64,000 nt of DNA from Osedax fenrisi (lineage: Eukaryota; Annelida; Polychaeta; Sabellida; Siboglinidae), in assembly GCA_964019155.1 (NCBI GenBank), contig OZ025243.1:39583179-39647178 (forward strand), written 5' to 3'. The position numbers were made by a program, and so were the translations under genes. Within the stretch, counting starts at the first letter, position 1; every line of letters starts with the position of its first letter. Under the pieces are notes generated by a model. That model was not told the DNA's origin, searched no databases, and saw only the letters and a program-made list of their open reading frames with translations. Of this stretch, positions 13,527 through 23,703 are shown piece after piece.

Positions 13527-14111
13527 TCACTTACACCTTATCTGTATTGTTTGTTATCTTATTTACATGATCATCTTTTCTTCTTTTTAGCTCTTTTAAA
13601 TTGTTCGTATTGTACATATTTTTATCTCTAGCCTTTGGTCTTTAGTTTTCTTTGATTTTTATAGTTTAACTTATTTATTATTTTAGTATCTTTTTACATT
13701 TTTTAATATTTTATTATATATTTTTATTATATTTTATTATTATTTTATTGTTATATACATGATGATTTCTTGGTATTGAGAGATATATTTAATTTTATTG
13801 TATTGCTTTTTTATGAGACAGTACACGAATGAACAATATAGAATTGTAAAATATTTATTTATATTTATTCATTTTGTATTTATTCATTTTGTATTAATTC
13901 TCTCATTACCAAGAGCAGGTTGGTATCTCGATAAGTTCAATAGAACTTCTATACCATACCTGGGTTTTTGATCTCGGTCATCAACTGAATCTGATATTAT
14001 TATTATTATTATAATAATAATATAAAACAAACAAATAATAATATTTATCAAACCATAGAGATAATGCAATAATAAATAATATAATTATACGAGATCATAA
14101 TTAATTAATAT

Positions 14112-14570
14112 CTAATTATATATTTCTGTTAAAAATAATTGTTTTGTCAACAGATTTATTATATTTTGTAAATATGAAACGGATACATATTTTATTATAT
14201 CATTATCTAATGAATTCCATATATTAACTGAAATATTATTAATTATATTGTTAATTGTATCATTATAATAATATATTACTTACTTTTTTTTAAATTACCT
14301 TTAGTTCTAAAATTATTCGAAATGTTAAGATTTAATTTTTTAAATATGGGTTTTTTATATTTTCAATATTCTTAGTGATTATAATGTAAAATATTTCAAC
14401 CTCTCTTTATATGATTTATAATTAATATTTGTAATAATATTTTAATATATTTAATATTTAAATTATAATATCCAATTAATCTTGTACTTACTGTTCATAC
14501 TGTTCATTCTGCACAACCTAAAATGGGCCTATATTTTATATTCTCTATATTTGATAATTAGCTAGGGGAT
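14112..14570 (-). pseudogene. Minus-strand LINE ORF2 C-terminal fragment
   Basis: On the minus strand, decayed sequence reads KERLKYFTL near 14,390, then VNIWNSLDNDIIK near 14,210, and stops at 14,112-14,114. The aromatic-W-N-S-L-D pattern is the usual end of ORF2 in the LINEs of this window. It lies tail to tail with LINE copy 2, with about 90 bp between them. Stops and frame changes are present. Confidence 0.65.
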
Positions 14571-14574
14571 TTGT

Positions 14575-14733
14575 AGTAATGCATCTAAAATTTAATTAAA
14601 AGAATATAATTTAAAATATTTTAAAAAATAAAATAAAGGGTGAAATATTTATACTTTATAAAATAAATATCAAAATATAAAGAGGCTATGTTTATATGTG
14701 TATCTTATATGTTCAATATGTGCTACGCATACG

Positions 14734-14797
<64 letters not shown>

Positions 14798-15139
14798 ATA
14801 TGTTATATGTATTGCTATATAATATATATTAGTATATGTATAGTATTTTGTATTATATAATACTTATTATTATTAATAATATATACAATACTAATATAAA
14901 ATAATACAACAAATTTTGTAATATAAAAATAATTTGAATTATATTATACAGAATTTAATCAAAGCATATCAGCTGACAAAACGAATACGGAATCATTTCA
15001 AATTAAGGTTAGATTATATATAAATATGGTTGATATGCAGAATACTATTATATAATATACAGCGATTGTATTATATATGGAAAAGATAATCCATATGTAT
15101 AGCAATATAAAGAATTATATATATATATATATATATATA
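14575..15139. other. AT-rich spacer
   Basis: No gene is seen. A long (TA)n run passes into (TG)n at 14,738-14,798, and another TA tract abuts the next element at 15,116-15,141. Confidence 0.65.
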
Positions 15140-15141
15140 TA

Positions 15142-16517
15142 CAGTGAAAGCCGCTTACATCGACATGGTTGTGTAAGCTCCACAAATGTCGATATAGGCG
15201 TATCGTCGATATGAGCAACAGGGGCGTAGACCCAATGATGTATAACGCATTAGTTTATTTATAATTAATTGTATGTAATAATATAATATATGTATATAAT
15301 ATAATAACAAAAAAGGTTTAATTACATGTTTATTAAATAATATTAATATTATTAATATTTAATAACTAATTATTTACACACCCATCGCAATTCAATCAAA
15401 GAATATATTAAAAAGTATTACTTAAATGTATATAGTATATTATAGTATAGTAGAGTATATAATATATAGTATAGTATACTATATAGTATATATTATACTT
15501 AACTATAAAGTATAGGTTATACTTAACCTATATAGTATAGTTAGTGATGGGCAGGATCGCGATAATTGATCAGCGATCCTGGATCGGCTTATTTGATTCA
15601 CGATCTTTATATTTATATATATATATATCAATAAATATATTTATAAGAATATTTGTCTATTTTATTATTTATGTTTTTGATAGTTTTTGTTATATAGTTA
15701 TATAGTTATATATTATTTTTAAATTATTGCATGTATGTATATATGCATACTATAGTATACTATTAGTTTACATATTCCAAATACAATGATGTATAATAGA
15801 TAATATGATGATATTTAGACATATTGTATAATAATGAATTACTTTAAAGTATAATAATTATTAAATGTAACATAGGATATAGAAAAAATAAAAAAACCTA
15901 ATGGAAACTAATGACGTAAAAATTCGTGATGCGACATGTTAGCAAGTTACGCTCATACCTTTGATACTATTGATCTTATGACCAACATTTACTTTAAGAA
16001 TTGTTAATTACAATTGAGCTCATATACATGCATCTGGTGATGCAATGCACCACCGACTTGTACTCGATAAAGAGAGTTGATCCATGCAATGTATTTGTAT
16101 ATTATATAATAGTTTATAGTATTACCGTGCCATATGGTACTATAATATAATATATTTAACTATATATAGTATAATACTATTAGTATTACTTATAATGGAA
16201 ATCAAGTTATTTATAGATATACTGACGATATTGAGTAGTAGAGGAATATCAATGAATACTATTGGAATACTTTTCATACACATTAATTATTTGTAAATAA
16301 TTTGTATTATAATCAAATTTGTCGATATAAGTGGATTAAATTCCAAATATTACCTTATAAATATGTCGATAATGCCTAATTATCGATATAAGTGGATTGT
16401 CGATGTACGCGGATTAATTTACATGTAAATAGGTGTAAATCCAACAAAAATATCTCGGAATGTCGATGTAGCCGAATTATCGATGTACGTGGCTGTCGAA
16501 GTAAGCGGCTTTCACTG
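15142..16517. mobile_element. 1.4-kb Tc1/mariner-type TIR element (non-autonomous)
   Basis: Ends CAGTGAAAGCCGCTTACA (left) and CAGTGAAAGCCGCTTACT (right, reverse complement) are flanked by TA. The subterminal motif TGTCGATRTA(A/C)G repeats several times near both ends (15,175-15,210 and 16,320-16,500). No transposase frame is recognisable. The ends are nearly the same as those of the element at 17,101-19,056, so the two are related families. Confidence 0.85.
15541..15615. mobile_element. Orphan hAT-like terminus nested in TIR element
   Basis: TAGTGATGGGCAGGATCG at 15,541 has the TAGNG start typical of hAT ends and is followed by GATC-rich inverted motifs (GATCGCGATAATTGATC, GCGATCCTGGATCGG). 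I found no matching right end, so this is a fragment or a solo end. Confidence 0.4.
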
Positions 16518-16519
16518 TA

Positions 16520-17098
16520 TATATATATAAATATATATATATGTATACAAATATATATATTAATTGTTAATGTTGTAAAAGTTATTTTATATTTATTTTA
16601 AATAATAAATAAATATTCATTATATATAATAATATTATATAATTTATAGAAATATATTATGAAATATATTACTTTTATTTAAAAAAGTTTAAAATGTGAG
16701 GTCAATTATTTCTTTGAGCTCTAAAAACTTTATAAAGAAATCATATTATAAAATAATTATTTTACCAATATGAATAATATTTATTAACTTATAATGAGAT
16801 TTTCAATAAATAATAGTATTCGTTATAACGAGGTATGAATAATTTTTCTCTTTTAATTAAAAAATTGGATATTGATGATAATATTAAGATATGGTAAATA
16901 AGAGTAAATCAGTAATTCTATTAATCAAATGATAAATATTCTTCACATATATGTATATAAAATAATTAATGAACAATTATTTAATTATTAGTTAGTTTTC
17001 TAGATATACTAAAATAATTAAAATATTAAAAACAGTTAAGATTATTTAGATATTAAATATATACAAATCGGCTCAATTGTGTTTATATTAATATTATA
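16520..17098. other. AT-rich spacer between two related TIR elements
   Basis: TA-rich DNA with no supported gene or repeat. Confidence 0.6.
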
Positions 17099-17100
17099 TA

Positions 17101-19056
17101 CAGTAAAAGCCGCTTGTATAGATAGCCACATGTATCGATGAATCGGTTCTAACGATAATTTCAAATATATGTGTTGGAATTGCCATCTAATACATGCTAC
17201 AGAATATCGCGTGTATCGACAAAATATTACTATAATATTTAGAATTTTGCATCATGTGTATCGACATTATGAAAATATTACACATGTTTAGCATAGTATG
17301 CTAATATGCGTTAATATACATGCATGATATAGAGTTGAGCATATTAATAAACTATATACTTTAGTATATATAGTACATATATTTATATTAACAAATAAGT
17401 TACGATGATATGAATAATTAATCTTTGTTTTATTGTACTACACTAAGCAAACATGCACACATGTGAACATATGTATGTGCACATGAGCATACTCGAATGA
17501 TCACTCTTGATAAGTAATATCTTAATTTGACCACATTTATTTAATTGAAATTAATAATATTAACAATATCAATACAATGGATATACGAGGAGAATATATC
17601 CATTGTTTTGATTTGTTCAGTGCATATTGTATTCATTAATAATTAGACAGGTATTATTAAATGTTATTCTATTTCAGTAATTATTAAATATTAAATCACA
17701 TGTTGAAAATTGTTTCCTATCAAAGTTAATAACTACTAAACAAATACATATTACTAAATATTTTTCTTAATTATCAATAATAAAAATACAATATATATTA
17801 CGAGCATAGGGGAGAGTACTCGAATACCGACACTTTAACAATAAATCACCATAACTTTATTATTTCTCAATTAAATATATCCACATTTTATTTATAAGTA
17901 TTAAGTAGGTATATACATATAATAGCTATTTTAAAATATAATTTAGTTTGTTTAACTCTGATATAACAGGGGTGTCGATATTACAGGCACTGCCTCGAAT
18001 ACCGACACCTTGGCACATAATATCGTCACCCTAAATATATCGATATTTAGATATAACATATATTATTTAATATCCACTATCCAATCAGAATTAAATGCGC
18101 GTTACTTTTAGTTAACACACGTAATTCTTACGTTGTTTTCCTATAATAAATTTTCGAAAATATTTTATATTTTATATTATATTATACATACTAAGTTTTA
18201 AATTACATAATGCGAATATTGTACGTACATAGGAGTTTTATATAGTTTCTGAAAGACTATTTAATTCCAAGTAGAATCAATTCCAAGTATATGTGTATAT
18301 TATTATATATGTCTATTCATTTATGAATATTATCATAACGCATGCACATTATAAACAAATAACGCTGATTGGTTAAAGGGTGTCGATATTACGTGCAATC
18401 AGGTTGTCGGTATTATGAAAATGTATGTTACTTAGGTAAACGATAATAACTTTGTAACAAATTATCAAAAATACAAAATCTTTTCGGCACATTTTAAAAT
18501 ATAATTAGATATATAAGATGTATCTAAAATACTTAAAATATATAAATTTTCAAATGATTGAGAATGATATTGTACTTCAAAAATTTCATAAATTAAGAGT
18601 TTAACGAAAAAATCAGTTTTTTGTTTATAATTACAAAAATAAAAATATTAAAAAAAAAATTATACTTATATGAATTAGAATTATATTGATTAACATTTCA
18701 TATATTCATTTTTTTTTGATTGGAATTATATTTTATGAGATCTCTAGGGTGTCGATATTACGTGCATTTCGATATTAGAGCACTCTCATCTACTTTTATT
18801 TAATTTAATTTATTAACTATATAATTATATATAATTTATATTAGTGTAATAATTAATAGTATTAACTTAATACATACAATTAACGATATAATCGCAATCA
18901 AGGATAGTATATATTTGATATTTGATAATATAAATACATATTCTATTAAGTGGGCGTCATTTTAAATTAGCCACGCCTTTATCATATGTAACGACATACC
19001 GATGTATCGACATATTTTCGGATCTCCTGGGATGTCGATACAAGCGGCTTTTACTG
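17101..19056. mobile_element. 2-kb Tc1/mariner-type TIR element with nested insertion
   Basis: Both ends begin CAGTAAAAGCCGCTTGTA and are flanked by TA. Subterminal TATCGACA motifs repeat at both sides (about 17,210-17,265 and 18,990-19,040). The interior is interrupted by another TIR element at 17,812-18,787. No transposase is visible. Confidence 0.85.
17812..18787. mobile_element. Nested TIR element with ATACCGACAC-type repeats
   Basis: Left end GAGAGTACTCGAATACCG and right end (reverse complement) GAGAGTGCTCTAATATCG match at 15 of 18 positions. Internal motifs CGAATACCGACAC (17,822 and 17,995) and GGGTGTCGATATTAC (17,970, 18,378 and 18,747) form subterminal arrays. No coding sequence is seen. 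The superfamily is unclear: the flanking bases show no clean duplication. Confidence 0.6.
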
Positions 19057-19406
19057 TATATATATATATTCATTTATTATTTTAATTCTATAGAATTTAG
19101 AATATATATATATATATATAAATACCTAGACTAAACTTTTAGCAATTAATAATCTAGTTAGTATTGTTAAATTTAATCAAACAAAGAAATATTTCATATA
19201 TTTAGTCTAAAGTATTACTTCATTGGTTTACAATACCACGTATACGTAATATATTACCTTAGTTTATAAGTAATTCATTATAACTTATTTTATACTATTT
19301 TATTGAATATATTCAATATTTGTATACTTATATAATCTTGTATATGCAATTACGATATCATTTTAATGCTGATGCGGAAAGGTTTCATATATTATATGTT
19401 ACTTAA

Positions 19407-20261
19407 GGGCCGGGGAAACCTTCGAATTTTTTTTTTTGTGTTAAAAATTTAATAATACAATTGTAAAATATACAGATTTATCTTCAAGATGGTATATAAA
19501 GTTTAATATTAAAGTATTTCAAAGAATTTTAAATCTAGTTTTTAAACATAGTCATGTACAAAATATTTGATAAAATTTAAGTAATAGTTGTGTTCAAATA
19601 TTCATTTATGATACGTTTTATTTTCATTATTTATAATGTTAATATTTATCCGAATTTCAAAATTTAAATAAAAGAATACAGGTAATAAATAGCAATATTT
19701 ACTCGCTATAGCGAGTACTTTATAGAGTTTTATGTAGCCAATGAAATGAAAGCATATATTTAATAATCTTGTGATAGCGTCATATATTTTAAAATATATA
19801 TATTTTAGTATACTAACTGAAAAATAATATTGATAACACATTTAAAAGGCTATATCTCAAAATTGTTTTTTGGATTTTGTTGTTTTTTAAAATACTACTA
19901 CTTTGTCCAATTACTTCAATCATTATACAAATTTCTGAGCATATATATGATATTACTGATAATAATCTATCCTATTAGAATATAATAATTCAATTTTTAA
20001 ATATACTAATTATAAATATTATAAAAAAAGTTGATGACAAAAATCAAAAAAAAATACAAAAATAATATATTGGTGGTAACCGATATCTTATAAGTGTTTA
20101 TATATTTAGATATAGGATATATTTTATATATATGATATTTTTCTAACAATAGGTAAAAAAATGTAAGTGATTATATGCATTTGTGTAAAAGTAGTAGTCT
20201 TTTTAGTGTCCCTCGTTTTCCCTATGCTTTACATGTAAACTCAGCAAGGTCACTCCGGCCC
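19407..20261. mobile_element. 855-bp TIR element flanked by TTAA
   Basis: The left end TTAA/GGGCCGGGGAAACCTT and the right end AAGGTCACTCCGGCCC/TTAA form imperfect inverted repeats bounded by TTAA on both sides. TTAA is the target of piggyBac-type elements; since TTAA is its own complement it could instead be part of the repeat, as in some other superfamilies. The interior is AT-rich and non-coding. Confidence 0.65.
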
Positions 20262-20265
20262 TTAA

Positions 20266-20704
20266 TAAACGAATTTAGTTTTTCTATAATAAGATCAATT
20301 TTGATTCTATTGTGCGATATTCATATGCAGTTATTTCTTATTCTTAAATACACATTACTATCTATCTATGTATCTATGTGTATCTTACTACTAGGAAGAG
20401 TTGTCGTAGAAATAAAGAACAATGTCAATAACGTTATTGATTAACCCCACACCTGTGTTAACACACTCCCATATCTCTAACCCCTTATAGTATACACAGC
20501 CCTAAAGATAGCGCATACCCCTACCTTTACCATACCCGCGTGCACACCCCTTACTCTATATACCTAGGAGAGCTCGGCATACTTACCTACCACCACCGAC
20601 AGTGGTCCACCGTGATCACACATCCCATTACCTACAACCCTAGGAGAGAGCGGTACCCCTACCCCCTAACATCACGTATTAACACGCCCCTTACCCCATC
20701 ATAG
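20266..20704 (+). other. C-rich intronic region upstream of Hox2 exon
   Basis: The strand turns strongly pyrimidine/CpG rich from about 20,440. Three similar modules precede the exon: TAGGAGAGCTCGGCA (20,565), TAGGAGAGAGCGGTA (20,640) and TAGGAGAGCTCGTCA (20,702). Each follows a C-rich tract and looks like a splice acceptor. Only the third joins an open frame leading into the homeobox; in that frame a TAG (20,702-20,704) forms the acceptor itself. Confidence 0.5.
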
Positions 20705-20863
20705 GAGAGCTCGTCACCCCTCCCCAACAACCCGAGAAGGCTACGGACCGCCTACACGAACACACAGCTCCTTGAACTGGAGAAGGAGTTCCACTTCAAC
20801 AAGTATCTGTGTAGGCCTCGACGCATAGAGATAGCGTCCACACTCGACCTCACCGAAAGACAG
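20705..20863 (+). CDS. Hox2: Hox2/proboscipedia-type homeobox, first part (internal exon)
   Basis: This exon encodes ESSSPLPNNP and homeodomain residues 1-44. Recognisable stretches are RRLRTAYTN (positions 2-10), LLELEKEFHFNKYLCRPRR and the end DLTERQ. The YLCRPRRIEIA stretch is diagnostic of Hox2/proboscipedia rather than labial (TRARR) or Hox3 (RVEMA). The acceptor is CATAG/GAG at 20,704, where an in-frame TAG just upstream rules out read-through. The donor is CAG/GTACCA at 20,863. The exon ends in phase 0 between homeodomain positions 44 and 45. It is too short and lacks an ATG, so it needs spliced upstream exons. The YPWM hexapeptide exon is not visible in the window. The product would be a DNA-binding nuclear transcription factor that patterns the anterior body axis. 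Confidence 0.93.
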
Positions 20864-21591
20864 GTACCATGTAGACCATAGTTCAAGGTCGTGACCTCGG
20901 TATAGTAATGTAGGTCGTTGTCAGATGCTATGTTGCGTTTATCAATCATTTAAGTACTTAAGAATATAATCATAATGCCATTGTTAAATTAATTATATAG
21001 TATACCATAATATACTATAGTATATATAGGAAAATATTCTTATTGAGATTATGTATAATAGAATTATTTTAAGACATGTGTTTCTATAATTTTATTAATA
21101 AGTTATATATATAAAAAATAAAATATTTGTCAAAATCATATAAAATACATGTATATTGATATATACATTATAGATAAATAACTGCGAGGGTGTGTTCACG
21201 ATATTATAAATAACTCGTTTTAACATTATTGTTAATATCTTAAATCATTGATAAACACCTAGGTGTTATATATATAAGCTTATATATTTACAAGATATCT
21301 CATAACAACTCCATGGAATACTTTGTAAAGATTATACAGGGATATGGATACAAAATAATAATTATATATATATATATATCAAATGATTATTTAGTAAAAA
21401 TGATAATAATAATAATTTATTAGAATAAATATGTTTTTCTCTCTTATCTATATTATATATGTATGCTATATATGTTCCTCCTAAAGGGTTTCAACTAATA
21501 TGCAATATTTGTAATTGTAGTCACCCGTATTCGATGTGTCAATATTACATAATCGGTAATATTACATAATCGTTATCCCATCCACCGCTAG
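20864..21591 (+). other. Hox2 intron inside the homeobox (728 bp)
   Basis: GT-AG intron (GTACCATG ... CCACCGCTAG) splitting the homeobox between Gln44 and Val45, phase 0. It is AT-rich, unlike the exons. I recall that insect proboscipedia homeoboxes are also split at about this site; this should be checked against gene models. Confidence 0.9.
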
Positions 21592-22788
21592 GTGAAGGTT
21601 TGGTTTCAAAACCGGCGCATGAAGTTCAAGCGTCAGATGAACCCGAAGACGGGTGGCGCTCCCCTAGCGGCAACTACCGGAAGTACCCTAGCGAGTCCTC
21701 AGGAACCGGTGGACAGTACCACTACTGACCCGATATGTCAGACCCCGCCTACCTCTAACCCGGACGAGGGGTACGGTAGCACTAAGAAACCGGGTACCGA
21801 TGACCTTTTAGCGAGTGGGGCGGGCGTCGTGGATGCCACGCCCACATCGTCACGGTCACCGGAATTAGGCGCCGGAGATTGCGTAACGTCGATCAAGCTA
21901 CCGCCCCCTCAGTACGTCAGCCCCATGGAACTTAAGTACAAGGAGGTGGGGCCTATGGGGGGCGTTCAATGTATGACTGTACCACCACTACTGACAGCGG
22001 GGGGAACTCCTTCATATCCGGACGTAGCCTACATTCCCAACGCCGCCCCCAACCACGTGATAGCGGATAACGGCGAATATCCGTTGAGCAGCCAGCAACT
22101 CACTTCCGGTCTACAGCAACACGTGCTTCCGGTCATTCAAGACCCAACCGCCGCGGCCCTGGCGAAGAAGTGTCCTGACCCTAGCGAATGGTGTGCCTAT
22201 CAACCTTATCCCCCGCTAGGTGACTATAGCGGTGGTCAGCCGCACCAGTATGGCGTTAGCGCCGACGATGTCCATTCTAAATACCAACAACAACAACAGA
22301 ACCAACACCACCAGACACATCTGCAACAACAACAACAACACCAGCAGCATCAACATACGATCGCCAATCACCATTACCTAGACGGTGGCGGTGGTGGCGG
22401 AATAGCTGACGTTACAGTCGGTAGTGCAAGTATAGGTGGCACTACGGGAGCTGGTGGTTACGTCATTTCTAAACCGGAAGCGCCCGTCTACGGCCAATAT
22501 CCGGTCGGGTACGCCGGAGAAGCAGGATATTGCTACGATGACCAGCAGCTACTACACCAGTACGCGCACACTCTCGATAATAATAACACGCCCCTTTCTT
22601 ACGGAGGAGGAGGTGGCGGCGGCGGCCAGAACCAATACCTGGCCACGCCCACTTCCGCCTCCTCCTCCTACCAAACCGGATATCATTACGGCCCCGCCCC
22701 CTCGTCTACGACACCTCAGTCGGCCGATAACGGATCCAATCCGCGCGAGTACATCCCGCTGAATGAATCTTATAACGAACTCTTATAA
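21592..22788 (+). CDS. Hox2: Hox2/proboscipedia-type homeobox, second part, and long C-terminus (last exon)
   Basis: The exon starts GTG AAG GTT TGG, homeodomain residues 45 onward: VKVWFQNRRMKFKRQ, the DNA-recognition helix with Gln50 and Asn51. It continues for 383 further residues to TAA at 22,786-22,788. The C-terminus is low-complexity: Ser/Thr/Pro-rich, then Gln/His runs (about 22,286-22,370), Gly runs (22,385-22,400 and 22,605-22,625) and Tyr-rich segments, ending NESYNELL. Such Q/G/P-rich tails are common in Hox2 proteins and likely act in activation. It is GC-rich and joins the exon at 20,705-20,863 in phase 0. One oddity is residue 56: Phe (MKFKRQ), where Hox2 proteins I know have His (MKHKRQ). 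Confidence 0.95.
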   Translation: MKVWFQNRRMKFKRQMNPKTGGAPLAATTGSTLASPQEPVDSTTTDPICQTPPTSNPDEGYGSTKKPGTDDLLASGAGVVDATPTSSRSPELGAGDCVTSIKLPPPQYVSPMELKYKEVGPMGGVQCMTVPPLLTAGGTPSYPDVAYIPNAAPNHVIADNGEYPLSSQQLTSGLQQHVLPVIQDPTAAALAKKCPDPSEWCAYQPYPPLGDYSGGQPHQYGVSADDVHSKYQQQQQNQHHQTHLQQQQQHQQHQHTIANHHYLDGGGGGGIADVTVGSASIGGTTGAGGYVISKPEAPVYGQYPVGYAGEAGYCYDDQQLLHQYAHTLDNNNTPLSYGGGGGGGGQNQYLATPTSASSSYQTGYHYGPAPSSTTPQSADNGSNPREYIPLNESYNELL

Positions 22789-22933
22789 CGAAATCGTGTA
22801 GCGTAATCCCGTACCTCGTATTGTCGCTGTAAATAGTCAGATGTAAGAGTAACTATGTGTATCACTATACTACTATATAGTCACGGATCCATTATACTAT
22901 TCACTAAACTAATTAAGCATTATACACTGATCA

Positions 22934-22939
22934 AATAAA
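22934..22939 (+). promoter_or_regulatory. Candidate poly(A) signal of Hox2
   Basis: AATAAA lies 146 bp after the stop codon, the first canonical signal downstream. Confidence 0.5.
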
Positions 22940-23700
22940 CCCTATTATAATATATAATACTTACTATTCCTAAGTATACTTAATAATAAACATTGTTTAC
23001 GTTAAATATATCCAAATCGCATTTTTTATATTTTTTTTATATGATTTCTACATCTAAAATTAAATATATTAAATAAACTTGAGCTATAATAAGAAACGAG
23101 TTTTTATAAGCATTGTTTTATTTAAAACTCGCATTATCTTCTTCTTCTAATATATGCATATATCTCAGTATGTCTTTATATCTATATTACCCCTCTCTCT
23201 TTCTCATACCCCTCTATCTTCAACGGATATCAGCGTTATCTATTTTTGTTTATATATATTAATATATATATATTCGCTATTTGATAATTTAGCGTGAAAC
23301 TAGTCTACATTATTAATTTTTCAAATGAATTGGAATTGTTATATTCTTTTTAATTTTCTATTGATACATTTTATCATTCAAAATAAGATATATATAGTTA
23401 ACATATGTTATATATAAACCACCTTATTAGAAAGGTATTCATCCAAATAGAATAGAAAATAGTTAAACATATATATTAGGTGTATGTGTAAATCCATAAG
23501 TAAAATGGTATAATAAAATAGATTGAGATAGTATGTTACGTATGTATATATTTTTGAATAAAAGAATACGTATTTCACACATAAACATTAAGTAATTGTT
23601 AGATGGGGATACATTAAATGCAGGTTCGGTATAAATGTACCTAATAGTTTAGATAAACATAGAATAGGTTAACCTAAATAATAATAATAATCAGAATTTA
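22940..23700. other. AT-rich 3' flank of Hox2
   Basis: No gene is seen. It holds TA tracts and pyrimidine-rich stretches (23,140-23,225), ending in a short TAA repeat at about 23,679-23,693 next to a LINE remnant. Confidence 0.6.
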
Positions 23701-23703
23701 GGA

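Larger units (their letters stand above)
9747..14022 (+). mobile_element. CR1-like LINE, copy 2, best preserved in the window
   Basis: Contains the ORF1 end, a spacer with internal repeats, ORF2 (endonuclease plus RT) and a 3' UTR ending CTGAATCTGATATT with ATT repeats. It is 5' truncated at a TA tract at about 9,705-9,730. The RT part of ORF2 is open for 619 codons, so this copy is much younger than copy 1. It belongs to the Jockey/CR1 superfamily by its motifs; the exact clade needs a tree. Confidence 0.9.

Noticed and set aside
19602..19841. 79-codon minus-strand frame inside the TTAA-flanked element
   Set aside because: AT-biased composition, no transposase motif.
20175..20444. 89-codon plus-strand frame upstream of the homeobox
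   Set aside because: It crosses the right end of the TTAA-flanked element and runs into intron; no domain seen.
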